Shown piece by piece: positions 1-6,834 of a stretch of 27,159 nt of DNA. Within the stretch, counting starts at the first letter, position 1. Every line of letters begins with the position of its first letter. The translations under genes and the position numbers were made by a program. Origin of the DNA: an uncultured Eubacteriales bacterium (lineage in GTDB: Bacteria; Bacillota; Clostridia; Oscillospirales; RGIG7773); the NCBI GenBank assembly GCA_934541205.1, contig CAKTDK010000008.1, positions 1 through 27,159 of the forward strand. Reading direction: 5' to 3'. The notes beneath the pieces are model-generated. The model was given only the letters and a program-made list of their open reading frames with translations, had not been told where the DNA came from and did no database searches.

Positions 1-295
1 TCATATTTTCGGTTTTTATCTCGCTGTTATTAAACATTATACTGTCGTTTAATGTCCTTTCCCAAAAAATTTCCGATCCATTTATACAATATCCCGAAAA
101 GCTGTAAAAATCATTATTATTTTTTATATCAATATAATATCCTTCAGGCAAGGTCATTTCTTTATAACTTTTTTTAAAAGAAGTCCCAATGCTGTTTACT
201 TGCCATTGAGACAGCGGATTGTGCCAATCACATCCGCTTAATGCATAAAAAATAAAAATTATATAAACCAATATCCATATCTTTTTTCTTTTCAT
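1..295 (-). CDS. Lipoprotein, partial (C-terminus beyond the left edge)
   Basis: An open frame on the minus strand starts at ATG 295-293 and runs without a stop to base 1, giving 98 codons. The N-terminus has a lysine/arginine-rich start (MKRKK), a hydrophobic stretch at about residues 6-18 and a lipobox LSGC ending at Cys22. This predicts a lipid-anchored protein on the outer face of the membrane. The rest is rich in aromatic residues and Asn, and I do not recognise a family. A GGGGGA ribosome binding site lies just upstream. The start is 16 nt after the stop of the radical SAM gene, so the two are probably co-transcribed. The protein is truncated only because the window ends. Confidence 0.75.
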   Translation of the reverse strand, partial: MKRKKIWILVYIIFIFYALSGCDWHNPLSQWQVNSIGTSFKKSYKEMTLPEGYYIDIKNNNDFYSFSGYCINGSEIFWERTLNDSIMFNNSEIKTENM

Positions 296-311
296 AAAAA
301 TCCCCCATTTT

Positions 312-1175
312 TTAAAAAAACCTTATCTGCCCTTTAATTTCTTCCATCTCATATAAATATTCAAATATTTTTTTATTATCGCAGACAATTCCTCTGTTTT
401 TACATTCCTTATAAAATATTTTCATAAGATAATCATTATTATCACTTGTCAATACATAACTGTTTCCGTATTTTCTTTGATACTTTTCTTTAAGATCGGG
501 AAAATGCTTATCAAGATTTTTATAAAAATATTCTCTGTTTCCATCTCTTAACGTCAGGCCTATTCCAAAGCATATAATTCCGTAAACCCCTGCTTTTTCA
601 CAGTAGTCAAGTATTCCCATAAGATTTTTTTCATTATCATTTATAAAAGGAAGAAGCGGAGTAAACCAAACAACAGTCGGTATTCCATTATCTTTAAGAA
701 TTTTTAAAGCTTCAAACCGTTTTTTTGTTGTGCATACATTAGGCTCTATTATTTTACAAAGCTCTTCGTCATAAGTAGTAAGCGTCATCTGAACGACACT
801 TTTAGCTTTTTCATTTATACTTTTCAGCAAATCAATATCACGCAAAACCCCGTCAGATTTAGTAAGAACTGTTACTCCGAAAGAATATTTATCAATTATT
901 TCAAGACATTTTCTCATATTGCAAAGCTTATTTTCAAGAGGAATATAACAGTCTGACATAGCTCCCGTTCCTATCATAACTCTTTTTCTTTTCTTTTTAA
1001 GAGATTCTTCCAAAAGAAAAACGGCGTTGCTTTTTACTTCTATATCTTCAAAATCATGCTCCATCTGATAACATTTACTTCTGCTGTCACAGTAAATACA
1101 GCCATGAGTACAACCTCTGTAAATATTCATACCGTTTTTTGGGGAAAGTATCCCCTTTACTTCTTTAAAATGCAT
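312..1175 (-). CDS. SPL-like radical SAM protein
   Basis: A radical S-adenosylmethionine enzyme of the spore-photoproduct-lyase-like group (COG1533 type). The three cysteines of the 4Fe-4S/SAM site are in CTHGCIYC (CxxxCxxC), set in the context YRGCTHGCIYCDSRS near the N-terminus, which is typical of this group. The TGAMSDCYIP and LTKSDGVLRD segments fit later strands of the radical SAM barrel. The substrate is unknown; true spore photoproduct lyases are usually longer and differ in sequence, so I do not call it SplB. I place the start at ATG 1175, not the in-frame ATG at 1187. GAGG at 1182-1185 lies six bases before the 1175 codon but overlaps the second codon of the longer form, and family members usually begin MHF-KGILS. 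The protein is then 287 aa. The lipoprotein follows after 16 nt. Confidence 0.87.
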   Translation of the reverse strand: MHFKEVKGILSPKNGMNIYRGCTHGCIYCDSRSKCYQMEHDFEDIEVKSNAVFLLEESLKKKRKRVMIGTGAMSDCYIPLENKLCNMRKCLEIIDKYSFGVTVLTKSDGVLRDIDLLKSINEKAKSVVQMTLTTYDEELCKIIEPNVCTTKKRFEALKILKDNGIPTVVWFTPLLPFINDNEKNLMGILDYCEKAGVYGIICFGIGLTLRDGNREYFYKNLDKHFPDLKEKYQRKYGNSYVLTSDNNDYLMKIFYKECKNRGIVCDNKKIFEYLYEMEEIKGQIRFF

Positions 1176-1181
1176 GTTAAA

Positions 1182-1185
1182 CCTC
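1182..1185 (-). promoter_or_regulatory. Ribosome binding site deciding the radical SAM start
   Basis: GAGG on the minus strand, six bases before ATG 1175. It overlaps the second codon of the longer alternative frame starting at 1187, so it can serve only the 1175 start. Confidence 0.55.
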
Positions 1186-1245
1186 ATAACATTTTTATTA
1201 AATTATAATATATACCAATATTAAAATCAATATTTTTTTATAATT

Positions 1246-1275
1246 AAAAGACATTTTCTTTTGAAAATGTCTTTT
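1246..1275 (-). terminator. Rho-independent terminator after the 543-aa sigma factor gene
   Basis: Perfect inverted repeat: 13-bp arms at 1246-1258 and 1263-1275 (core AGACATTTTC / GAAAATGTCT) with a 4-nt loop. It starts 7 nt past the sigma gene stop codon and is followed on the minus strand by an A/T-rich tract containing a T-run. Confidence 0.8.
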
Positions 1276-1281
1276 TTAATA

Positions 1282-2913
1282 TTAATCCGCTACAATTATC
1301 GTTTCGGGACAAAGATATCCCAAATCTCTTTTATGAATTCCCTGATTAATTACTTCATAAACAAAACACATAGGCTCCGGCATAACATAAGGCAAAATAC
1401 GTTTTAGATCTGAAATGCTTTTTAAATGAGAAGGAAATTTTTTCTTTTTGTTTTTTATATATTCCCCTGCAGATTCCGTCAGTTTTTTAACTATTTCAGA
1501 AACCGCCTTATTTTTTATTTCACAATATTCTCTATACTCTTTATGAGTAAGATAAGGAACAAGAAGAACCGGTTTTTCGTCTTTTATTTCTATCATTCCT
1601 TTTTTCTGTAAAATCGGAATATTTTGTATCATTTTAGGAGAAAAGCCTATAGATTCCGGAGATATTTCTTTTTTTATAAGATAAAATAATTTTATCAAAT
1701 CTCTTTCCAATTCTCCAAGTCCGTTATATCCCTCTATACCATCATATTTTGATATTCCGTAAAGGCTTGTTTCAAACTTATGAAGCGCTAAATTGCTTGA
1801 GCCCAAATATTCGGAAACAACGCTGGTGCTTATCCCGTCCATTAGATATTTTTCTTTATCTTTTTTCTCATTTTGAATATTATATTTGTTCCAATTTCTT
1901 ATTCCAAAAGCGCTCCATCTTCCTCCGTTTGGTCTGTCCGGAAATACCTCCGGTTTTAAATGAGGCTCCAACGCACCTATAACTGATCCCTGGGCTATAT
2001 TTATAATCATAAATCTTTCAAGTCTTTCGCTGTAAAAATCCTTTTGCTTCAACTCTTCTACTGCCTCTTTTATCTGAGGACAATAAAGCTTTGAATTATC
2101 TTTCGCAAATTTTTCTTGCTCTTTAACATATTTTATAAAGTCATCAATATCATAGATTATAAAATCGGTATATACCTTTCCGTCTCCCATTCTTTTCATA
2201 AGCTGACCGTCAACAAGCTTATTCACCATAGGCTCAATATAAGCTGTCGGTATTCCTATAGCTTTTGCAAGTTCTGTAAGCGAAAGAGGCTTTTCATAAG
2301 ATAATATCAGCAAATTCTGTGATATAAGATCATCAAAAGAAACTAAAGAACAAGGTTCGTCATTCATGCCGGAACTTCCGTTATAACTAATATTTAAACG
2401 CTGAGGAGAATAACTGTTTTCAGTATAATTTTCCATTGTTTCAAGTCCTTTCTTTATTTGCTTTCTTCCAAAATCCAGCCGGCTTTTTACAGTTCCTTTT
2501 GGAATATTTAAATCTTCTGAAATTTCTAAAATACTTTGCCCCTTAAAATAATAACGGTATATAATGCTTCGGTAGATTTCCGCCAAATAAGCTGTCTCAC
2601 GGCGAATTTCTTCTTTTTCCTGAGCTTTTATAATCTCCTGCTCGGTATCTTTTTCATCAATAATATCAAAATCTTCGCCTATCGTTATTAATGCCATATT
2701 ATACTTTTTTCTCAGACTGTCATAATATTTTCTATTTAAAACCGTTATAAGCCAGCCTTTGATATCCTTTATTTTACCGTTTTTATTCAGATATACTAAA
2801 AGTGCAAGAATCGTTTCCTGAACCAAATCCTTCGCCTGTTCTATATCATCGCATTTTTTAATCGCCAAAGACATCAGAAAATCAATATAATTTTGAATTT
2901 CACTTTTATTCAT
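1282..2913 (-). CDS. ECF-like sigma factor with C-terminal winged-helix-like extension (paralogue A)
   Basis: A 543-aa protein, about three times the length of a usual ECF sigma factor. Residues about 9-72 form sigma region 2 (DIEQAKDLVQET, then KDIKGWLITVLNRKYYDSLRK). Residues about 105-157 form region 4, with helix-turn-helix ILEISEDLNIPKGTVKSRL. There is no obvious region 3. After a Ser/Asn-rich linker, residues about 197-253 look like a winged helix: LSLTELAKAIGIPTAYIEP is the helix-turn-helix and KVYTDFIIY the wing. The remaining 290 residues include NGGRWSAFG (329-337) and are not recognised. It is a diverged paralogue of the upstream 506-aa gene with the same domain order. No anti-sigma gene or membrane segment is visible, so the C-terminal part may itself sense a signal (inference). 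A palindrome and ribosome binding site block precedes the start. Confidence 0.85.
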   Translation of the reverse strand: MNKSEIQNYIDFLMSLAIKKCDDIEQAKDLVQETILALLVYLNKNGKIKDIKGWLITVLNRKYYDSLRKKYNMALITIGEDFDIIDEKDTEQEIIKAQEKEEIRRETAYLAEIYRSIIYRYYFKGQSILEISEDLNIPKGTVKSRLDFGRKQIKKGLETMENYTENSYSPQRLNISYNGSSGMNDEPCSLVSFDDLISQNLLILSYEKPLSLTELAKAIGIPTAYIEPMVNKLVDGQLMKRMGDGKVYTDFIIYDIDDFIKYVKEQEKFAKDNSKLYCPQIKEAVEELKQKDFYSERLERFMIINIAQGSVIGALEPHLKPEVFPDRPNGGRWSAFGIRNWNKYNIQNEKKDKEKYLMDGISTSVVSEYLGSSNLALHKFETSLYGISKYDGIEGYNGLGELERDLIKLFYLIKKEISPESIGFSPKMIQNIPILQKKGMIEIKDEKPVLLVPYLTHKEYREYCEIKNKAVSEIVKKLTESAGEYIKNKKKKFPSHLKSISDLKRILPYVMPEPMCFVYEVINQGIHKRDLGYLCPETIIVAD

Positions 2914-2929
2914 TAATATTCCTCTTTTT

Positions 2930-2941
2930 TGAAAGCTTTCA
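2930..2941 (-). promoter_or_regulatory. 12-bp palindrome next to the ribosome binding site of sigma paralogue A
   Basis: TGAAAGCTTTCA is a perfect palindrome. On the minus strand it is followed directly by an A-run and GAGGA, which is the ribosome binding site. The whole 22-bp block at 2920-2941 is identical to the block at 4511-4532 before the other sigma paralogue. A TATAAT-like hexamer (2942-2947, minus) abuts the palindrome, so the transcript would start in or near it. It could be an operator or an RNA hairpin. Confidence 0.6.
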
Positions 2942-2983
2942 ATTATAAAGTCGCAGAATTTATATTTCGGTTCGGCGCTTTTA

Positions 2984-4504
2984 TTATTTTAACATAATAT
3001 TTTCTCCCGAAGAAATTTTATAAACATACATTGCCGCCGGATCATCATAATCAGGCAAAGAAAGATTCCCTGATTTTACAATGCAATTTCCTATAAAGCC
3101 GATTGTCCTGAAATAAAGAGTATTTCCTATAACTTTTTCTATTATACTTTTAACGCTTTTAGGCGCATGCTCTCTCATAATTTTGCAAGATATAGAAAAC
3201 AGCTCTTCATACAGTTCAGCCATAATTTCAAAAACCGAATCCATAATTTCAAGTGTAGCGTTCAGCTGTTTTTCATTAAAAATAATACATTTTGGCTTTT
3301 CTTTATTTTCCAATGAATAATATATCTTTTCTTTTACTTCTTTATTAAATTCAAAATAATTTTTTTGAGAAAGCACTTTAAAATTTCCAAATGATACGGC
3401 AAAATCATTGTCTATTTTTCCGTATCCCGCAAATGCGTCGCAGCCGTATTCTCCTTCATCTTCATCATAATCAGAACCGTAATTTGTTCCCGTCGCTCCT
3501 TGATATAACTCATCGCGGGTTTCTTCTATTTTGCTCTTATTAACATATTTTCTGTTTCCGTAATGAAAAATCATAGGAGTAAGTCCCCACATCAAACGGT
3601 TATCATCAAACCCTGAACCTATAAAATTTATCTTTCTGATTTCAATAAGCCTTGATTTTAATTCATTATAAATTTCAGAAAGTTTGTTAAAGCATACCGC
3701 CTTTGTATTTTCCCGTACTTCCTTATCATATTCCCGCGTAAAAATTATAAGATTCGTCTGATACTTGCCGCCGTTTTGAGAAATCAACAAATTATATTTT
3801 TCAAGCAGTGAAACTTCATCCTCCATATATACAGACGCTACTCCCAGTTCTATCGACAGCTCCCGTATAGTCATAGGAGTATAATATGCGCTTAAAAGAA
3901 TATTTCCCGGCAGCCGTCGGTTAAACATATTCCTGTATTCCCCGTTATAATTTCCCGAAAAAATAGTAGAAAGCTGAAATTTTCCGGTATTATAGCTTTT
4001 TTCTCCGAATTTTCTTTCCATACCGATACCTTCCTTCAAAATTTTTCTTGTTTTAAAAAGATAATATTTTACCATTTCAAGAGAAATTCCAAGCTTTTGA
4101 GCAGTTTCAGAACATGATAAGCCCTCAATATAATAAGCTATAGTACATTCCCTGTACTGCTTCGACAATATCGACAATTCTCGGCGTAAAATGTTTACTT
4201 GTTCATCTTCTTCTAACTTATCAAAAATTTCGTCTTCATGCGATAAAACATTTTCATCAAGCGGTACATTATAACCGCAGCTTTTTTTCTTTAAATATTT
4301 TTTATATGTATTTGAAGCAGTTGCCCAAATATATCCCCAAACCGCATTATCATCTCTTATTTTTTCCGAATTTTCAAGAATTGCCGCAATTATATCCCCC
4401 GCCATATCCTCGGCGTCCTCTTTAACAGAAACTCTGGAAAGAAAATAAGCGAAAATTGTTTTCATATTCTCTTCCATTAATTCAAAAACTTTTTCTCTTT
4501 TCAT
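2984..4504 (-). CDS. ECF-like sigma factor with C-terminal winged-helix-like extension (paralogue B)
   Basis: A 506-aa sigma-70-like protein. Residues about 8-75 are region 2 (VKEDAEDMAGDIIAAI, then NAVWGYIWATASNTYKKYLKK). Residues about 105-160 are region 4, with helix-turn-helix CSETAQKLGISLEMVKYYL. Residues about 200-256 form a winged-helix-like segment (MTIRELSIELGVASVYMED, then KYQTNLIIF) that lines up with the same segment of paralogue A. The last 250 residues contain an acidic, Gly/Tyr-rich loop around residues 330-350 and match no family I know. It is the upstream member of the tandem pair, with 70 nt between its stop and the start of A. Its ribosome binding site block is identical to that of A. 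Autoregulation or cross-regulation is inferred, not shown. Confidence 0.84.
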   Translation of the reverse strand: MKREKVFELMEENMKTIFAYFLSRVSVKEDAEDMAGDIIAAILENSEKIRDDNAVWGYIWATASNTYKKYLKKKSCGYNVPLDENVLSHEDEIFDKLEEDEQVNILRRELSILSKQYRECTIAYYIEGLSCSETAQKLGISLEMVKYYLFKTRKILKEGIGMERKFGEKSYNTGKFQLSTIFSGNYNGEYRNMFNRRLPGNILLSAYYTPMTIRELSIELGVASVYMEDEVSLLEKYNLLISQNGGKYQTNLIIFTREYDKEVRENTKAVCFNKLSEIYNELKSRLIEIRKINFIGSGFDDNRLMWGLTPMIFHYGNRKYVNKSKIEETRDELYQGATGTNYGSDYDEDEGEYGCDAFAGYGKIDNDFAVSFGNFKVLSQKNYFEFNKEVKEKIYYSLENKEKPKCIIFNEKQLNATLEIMDSVFEIMAELYEELFSISCKIMREHAPKSVKSIIEKVIGNTLYFRTIGFIGNCIVKSGNLSLPDYDDPAAMYVYKISSGENIMLK

Positions 4505-4520
4505 TTTTTATCCTCTTTTT

Positions 4521-4532
4521 TGAAAGCTTTCA
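4521..4532 (-). promoter_or_regulatory. 12-bp palindrome next to the ribosome binding site of sigma paralogue B
   Basis: Second copy of TGAAAGCTTTCA, again followed on the minus strand by the A-run and GAGGA ribosome binding site. I saw no third copy in the window. AACC lies 26 bp upstream (4559-4562, minus), close to the 27 bp seen before paralogue A. Confidence 0.6.
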
Positions 4533-4579
4533 CCAATATAGTACTCATTTTAAAATTTGGTTAACAGCATTTTATAATT

Positions 4580-4608
4580 ATTATATCAAAAACCCAGGTC
4601 GTCTTAAA
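4580..4608 (-). promoter_or_regulatory. Possible housekeeping promoter for sigma paralogue B
   Basis: Minus strand: TTTAAG (4603-4608), 17-nt spacer, TATAAT (4580-4585). The -10 is perfect and the -35 weak. It would give a leader of about 70 nt that includes the palindrome. Confidence 0.35.
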
Positions 4609-4620
4609 CTATATGGTATA

Positions 4621-4659
4621 AAAAATCACCTTCTATGAAAACCATAGAAGGTGATTTTT
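4621..4659 (-). terminator. Terminator of the GH20-to-DUF1893 operon
   Basis: Perfect 17-bp inverted repeat: arms 4621-4637 and 4643-4659 (core CACCTTCTATG / CATAGAAGGTG), 5-nt loop. Minus-strand transcripts end in a T-run. It lies about 30 nt past the DUF1893 stop and also shields that operon from the sigma promoters on its left. Confidence 0.85.
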
Positions 4660-4692
4660 ATGCTTATCTCATTTTAATCTTATAAGTCTTGA

Positions 4693-5121
4693 TTATATTT
4701 TTTTACTTAATAATGACAATGTTTCTCTGATAATTTGAACAGCCTTTTCGGGATCGTCAATTCCTTTTACTGCTGTTTCTATTGGACAAAAACCTGTTTT
4801 ATTCCGATTTAAAACAGCTTTTACACACTCATCAAAATAAACCCTTATCCCGAATTTTTCAAGAACTTTTTTTGCACTTTCACTTATAACGCAGGCATAA
4901 ACCTCTTTTACTTCCAAAAGTGTATACAAAAAAGCGGCGCCTTTTCCCACTACTTTATCGGCGGCGGAAAATTTTTTTAAATCCACCTTTTTGTCAAGCC
5001 AATCAACAAGAGGCTTTACTCCTCTTTCCTGGCTTATATATAACTTACCATCTTTACACAAAACGCATGTATAATTTTTTGAAAGCAAAAGCTCTTTAGC
5101 AATACTTAAATCAGTTTTCAT
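4693..5121 (-). CDS. DUF1893 family protein (deaminase-like fold)
   Basis: A 142-aa soluble protein of the DUF1893 family, whose structural relative TM1506 has a cytidine-deaminase-like fold. Visible family features are ADKVVGKGAA (54-63), the YACVISESA strand and helix (75-83), and the C-terminal NRxxxGFCPIE motif (105-115) with Cys112 and Glu115. The enzymatic activity of the family is, to my knowledge, unknown. The ATG lies inside the end of the S-component gene, with an 11-nt overlap, so translation is probably coupled. This suggests the protein works on, or senses, whatever the transporter imports (inference). It is the last gene of the operon and is followed by a strong terminator. Confidence 0.85.
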   Translation of the reverse strand: MKTDLSIAKELLLSKNYTCVLCKDGKLYISQERGVKPLVDWLDKKVDLKKFSAADKVVGKGAAFLYTLLEVKEVYACVISESAKKVLEKFGIRVYFDECVKAVLNRNKTGFCPIETAVKGIDDPEKAVQIIRETLSLLSKKI

Positions 5122-5671
5122 CTTTTTTCAGTTTTTCAATTCCATATATAATAAGTGGTATAACAATCCACTGAAGAATAATTCCTCCGATGCCTGTTAC
5201 AATACTCATCCAAACAGAAGAAACTTTCACAGTCATATTTCCAAATACATATACGGAAATCAAAACCATTATACTGCGAATTATTCTGCCCGATAACTGA
5301 ACTAAAATCACTTTAAAAATTGAAGGAATATTTATATCCTTGATAAGTCCGGCTGCAAGGCCGTAAGTACAAAGTTCAATCATAATAAAAGGAAGCATAA
5401 AAGACGTCGGCATCCCTGTCAAAACAAAACTTGCCAAAGGACCTAAAAGTCCCGCTGCCGCCCCCGCATAAGGTCCTGCCAAAAGTCCTACAAGAATAAT
5501 CGGAATATGCATAGGAAGAAACGTTTCCCCAAGCGAAGTTCCAACTCCCAATACTGCTCCGAAAATATGAAAAATCTGCGGAATTACAACAGCCGCTGCC
5601 ACCGCCGCAAGTGCAGCAGCTGTCTGTACTTTAAAAGACAATTGTTTTTTTACCGCTGATATATTTGACAT
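5111..5671 (-). CDS. ECF transporter S component (substrate-binding membrane protein)
   Basis: A 186-aa membrane protein with five or six hydrophobic segments. It is the substrate-capture subunit of an energy-coupling-factor vitamin or cofactor importer (PF12822-like). Family marks are the small-residue-rich first helix (AAALAAVAAAVV), LPMHIP (52-57), AGPYAG (65-70), LTGMP (84-88) and a conserved Glu at 99 before TYG. The substrate cannot be read from the sequence. No EcfA or EcfT gene is nearby, so it would use a shared energising module encoded elsewhere (group II arrangement). The ribosome binding site AAGGAG is well placed. It sits 15 nt after the reductase gene and overlaps the DUF1893 gene by 11 nt. 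Confidence 0.88.
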   Translation of the reverse strand: MSNISAVKKQLSFKVQTAAALAAVAAAVVIPQIFHIFGAVLGVGTSLGETFLPMHIPIILVGLLAGPYAGAAAGLLGPLASFVLTGMPTSFMLPFIMIELCTYGLAAGLIKDINIPSIFKVILVQLSGRIIRSIMVLISVYVFGNMTVKVSSVWMSIVTGIGGIILQWIVIPLIIYGIEKLKKDEN

Positions 5672-5686
5672 AATTAACTCTCCTTT

Positions 5687-6811
5687 TTATTTTAATTTAT
5701 TCACAAAATCTACCATAATCTCTGAAATCTTAATTTGCTGAGGACAAACAGCCTCACAGCTTCTGCATCCTATACAAGCGTCAGGACGCTTTTCCTCCGG
5801 AATTGCTTTCAATGCAAAAGGAGCTATAAATCCCCCTCCTGTAAAAGTATGTTCGTTATAAAGCCTTATAATTTTCGGAATATCAATACCCTTAGGACAA
5901 TGACTCGTACAATAATGACATGCCGTACAAGGAACTGAATTTACCATATTATCCGCAATTTCAAAAAGAGTTTTCATCTCTATTTCATTTAAAGGCTTTT
6001 CAGTTTCAAAAGTATGTATATTCTCCTTAAGCTGTTTAAAATTTGACATACCCGAAAGAATCATTTTTACTTCCGGCAATGTTTGTAAAAATCTAAAAGC
6101 CCATCCGGGAACACTTTCATCAGGCCGAAGAAGTTTAAGTTTTTCTTCATCCTCTTTTGAAAGATTTGCAAGTCTGCCGCCGCGAAGAGGTTCCATTACC
6201 CATACCGGTATATTATATTCTTTAAAAAGCTCCATTTTTTCTTTAGCGCTCTGCAAGGTCCAGTCCAAATAATTTATCTGAAGCTGACCAAATTCCATAT
6301 ATTCTCCGTAAGCATCCAAAAATCGTTTCAAAACGGCATATTCACCGTGACCTGAAAATCCCAAATGACGTATACGTCCGTTTTTCTTTTGCTTCATAAG
6401 ATAATCGAATATGCCGTATTTTTCGTCAAGATATCCGTCGATATTCATTTCACATACATTGTGGAACAAATAAAAATCAAAATATTCTACCTGACATTTT
6501 TCAAGCTGTTTTTCAAATATCTCAGCGACTTTCCCCATATTTGAAATATCATAACCGGGAAATTTTGAAGCGAGATAAAAGCTTTCTCTGGGATATTTTT
6601 TTAAAATTTTACCCATTACAATTTCTGATTGTCCGTTATGATAACCCCATGCCGTATCAAAATAATTAACTCCCTGTTTTACAGCATAATCAATCATTTC
6701 AGAGGTTTTTTCTTCATCAATCTGCGAATCATCCTCATTTAAAACCGGAAGACGCATTGCTCCCATTCCAAGAGCTGATAATTTCAAATCTTTAAAATCC
6801 TTATAAACCAT
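5687..6811 (-). CDS. Aldo/keto reductase with C-terminal 2x[4Fe-4S] ferredoxin-like domain
   Basis: A 374-aa oxidoreductase. Residues 1-285 form an aldo/keto reductase barrel with the classic tetrad: Asp52 and Tyr57 (FDTAWGY), Lys83 (ASKFP) and His117 (LFHN). Two four-cysteine motifs follow: C295-C298-C301-C305P and C346-C349-C352-C356P, each CxxCxxCxxxCP and each expected to bind a 4Fe-4S cluster. Such fused reductases are common in anaerobic Clostridia. They probably link NAD(P)H-type chemistry to ferredoxin-type electron transfer, but substrates are mostly unknown. The ribosome binding site GGGAGGA is strong. The gene is second in the operon, 23 nt after the hexosaminidase and 15 nt before the S component. 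Confidence 0.93.
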   Translation of the reverse strand: MVYKDFKDLKLSALGMGAMRLPVLNEDDSQIDEEKTSEMIDYAVKQGVNYFDTAWGYHNGQSEIVMGKILKKYPRESFYLASKFPGYDISNMGKVAEIFEKQLEKCQVEYFDFYLFHNVCEMNIDGYLDEKYGIFDYLMKQKKNGRIRHLGFSGHGEYAVLKRFLDAYGEYMEFGQLQINYLDWTLQSAKEKMELFKEYNIPVWVMEPLRGGRLANLSKEDEEKLKLLRPDESVPGWAFRFLQTLPEVKMILSGMSNFKQLKENIHTFETEKPLNEIEMKTLFEIADNMVNSVPCTACHYCTSHCPKGIDIPKIIRLYNEHTFTGGGFIAPFALKAIPEEKRPDACIGCRSCEAVCPQQIKISEIMVDFVNKLK

Positions 6812-6834
6812 TAAATAATCCTCCCTTCATTTTA

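Noticed and set aside
312..1175. True spore photoproduct lyase (splB)
   Set aside because: The CxxxCxxC motif fits the wider SPL-like group, but length and surrounding motifs do not support the lyase itself.
1426..1611. Short plus-strand frames inside the two sigma genes (also near 1749, 2116 and 4456)
   Set aside because: All are antisense or edge shadows without ribosome binding sites; the minus-strand sigma genes explain the region.
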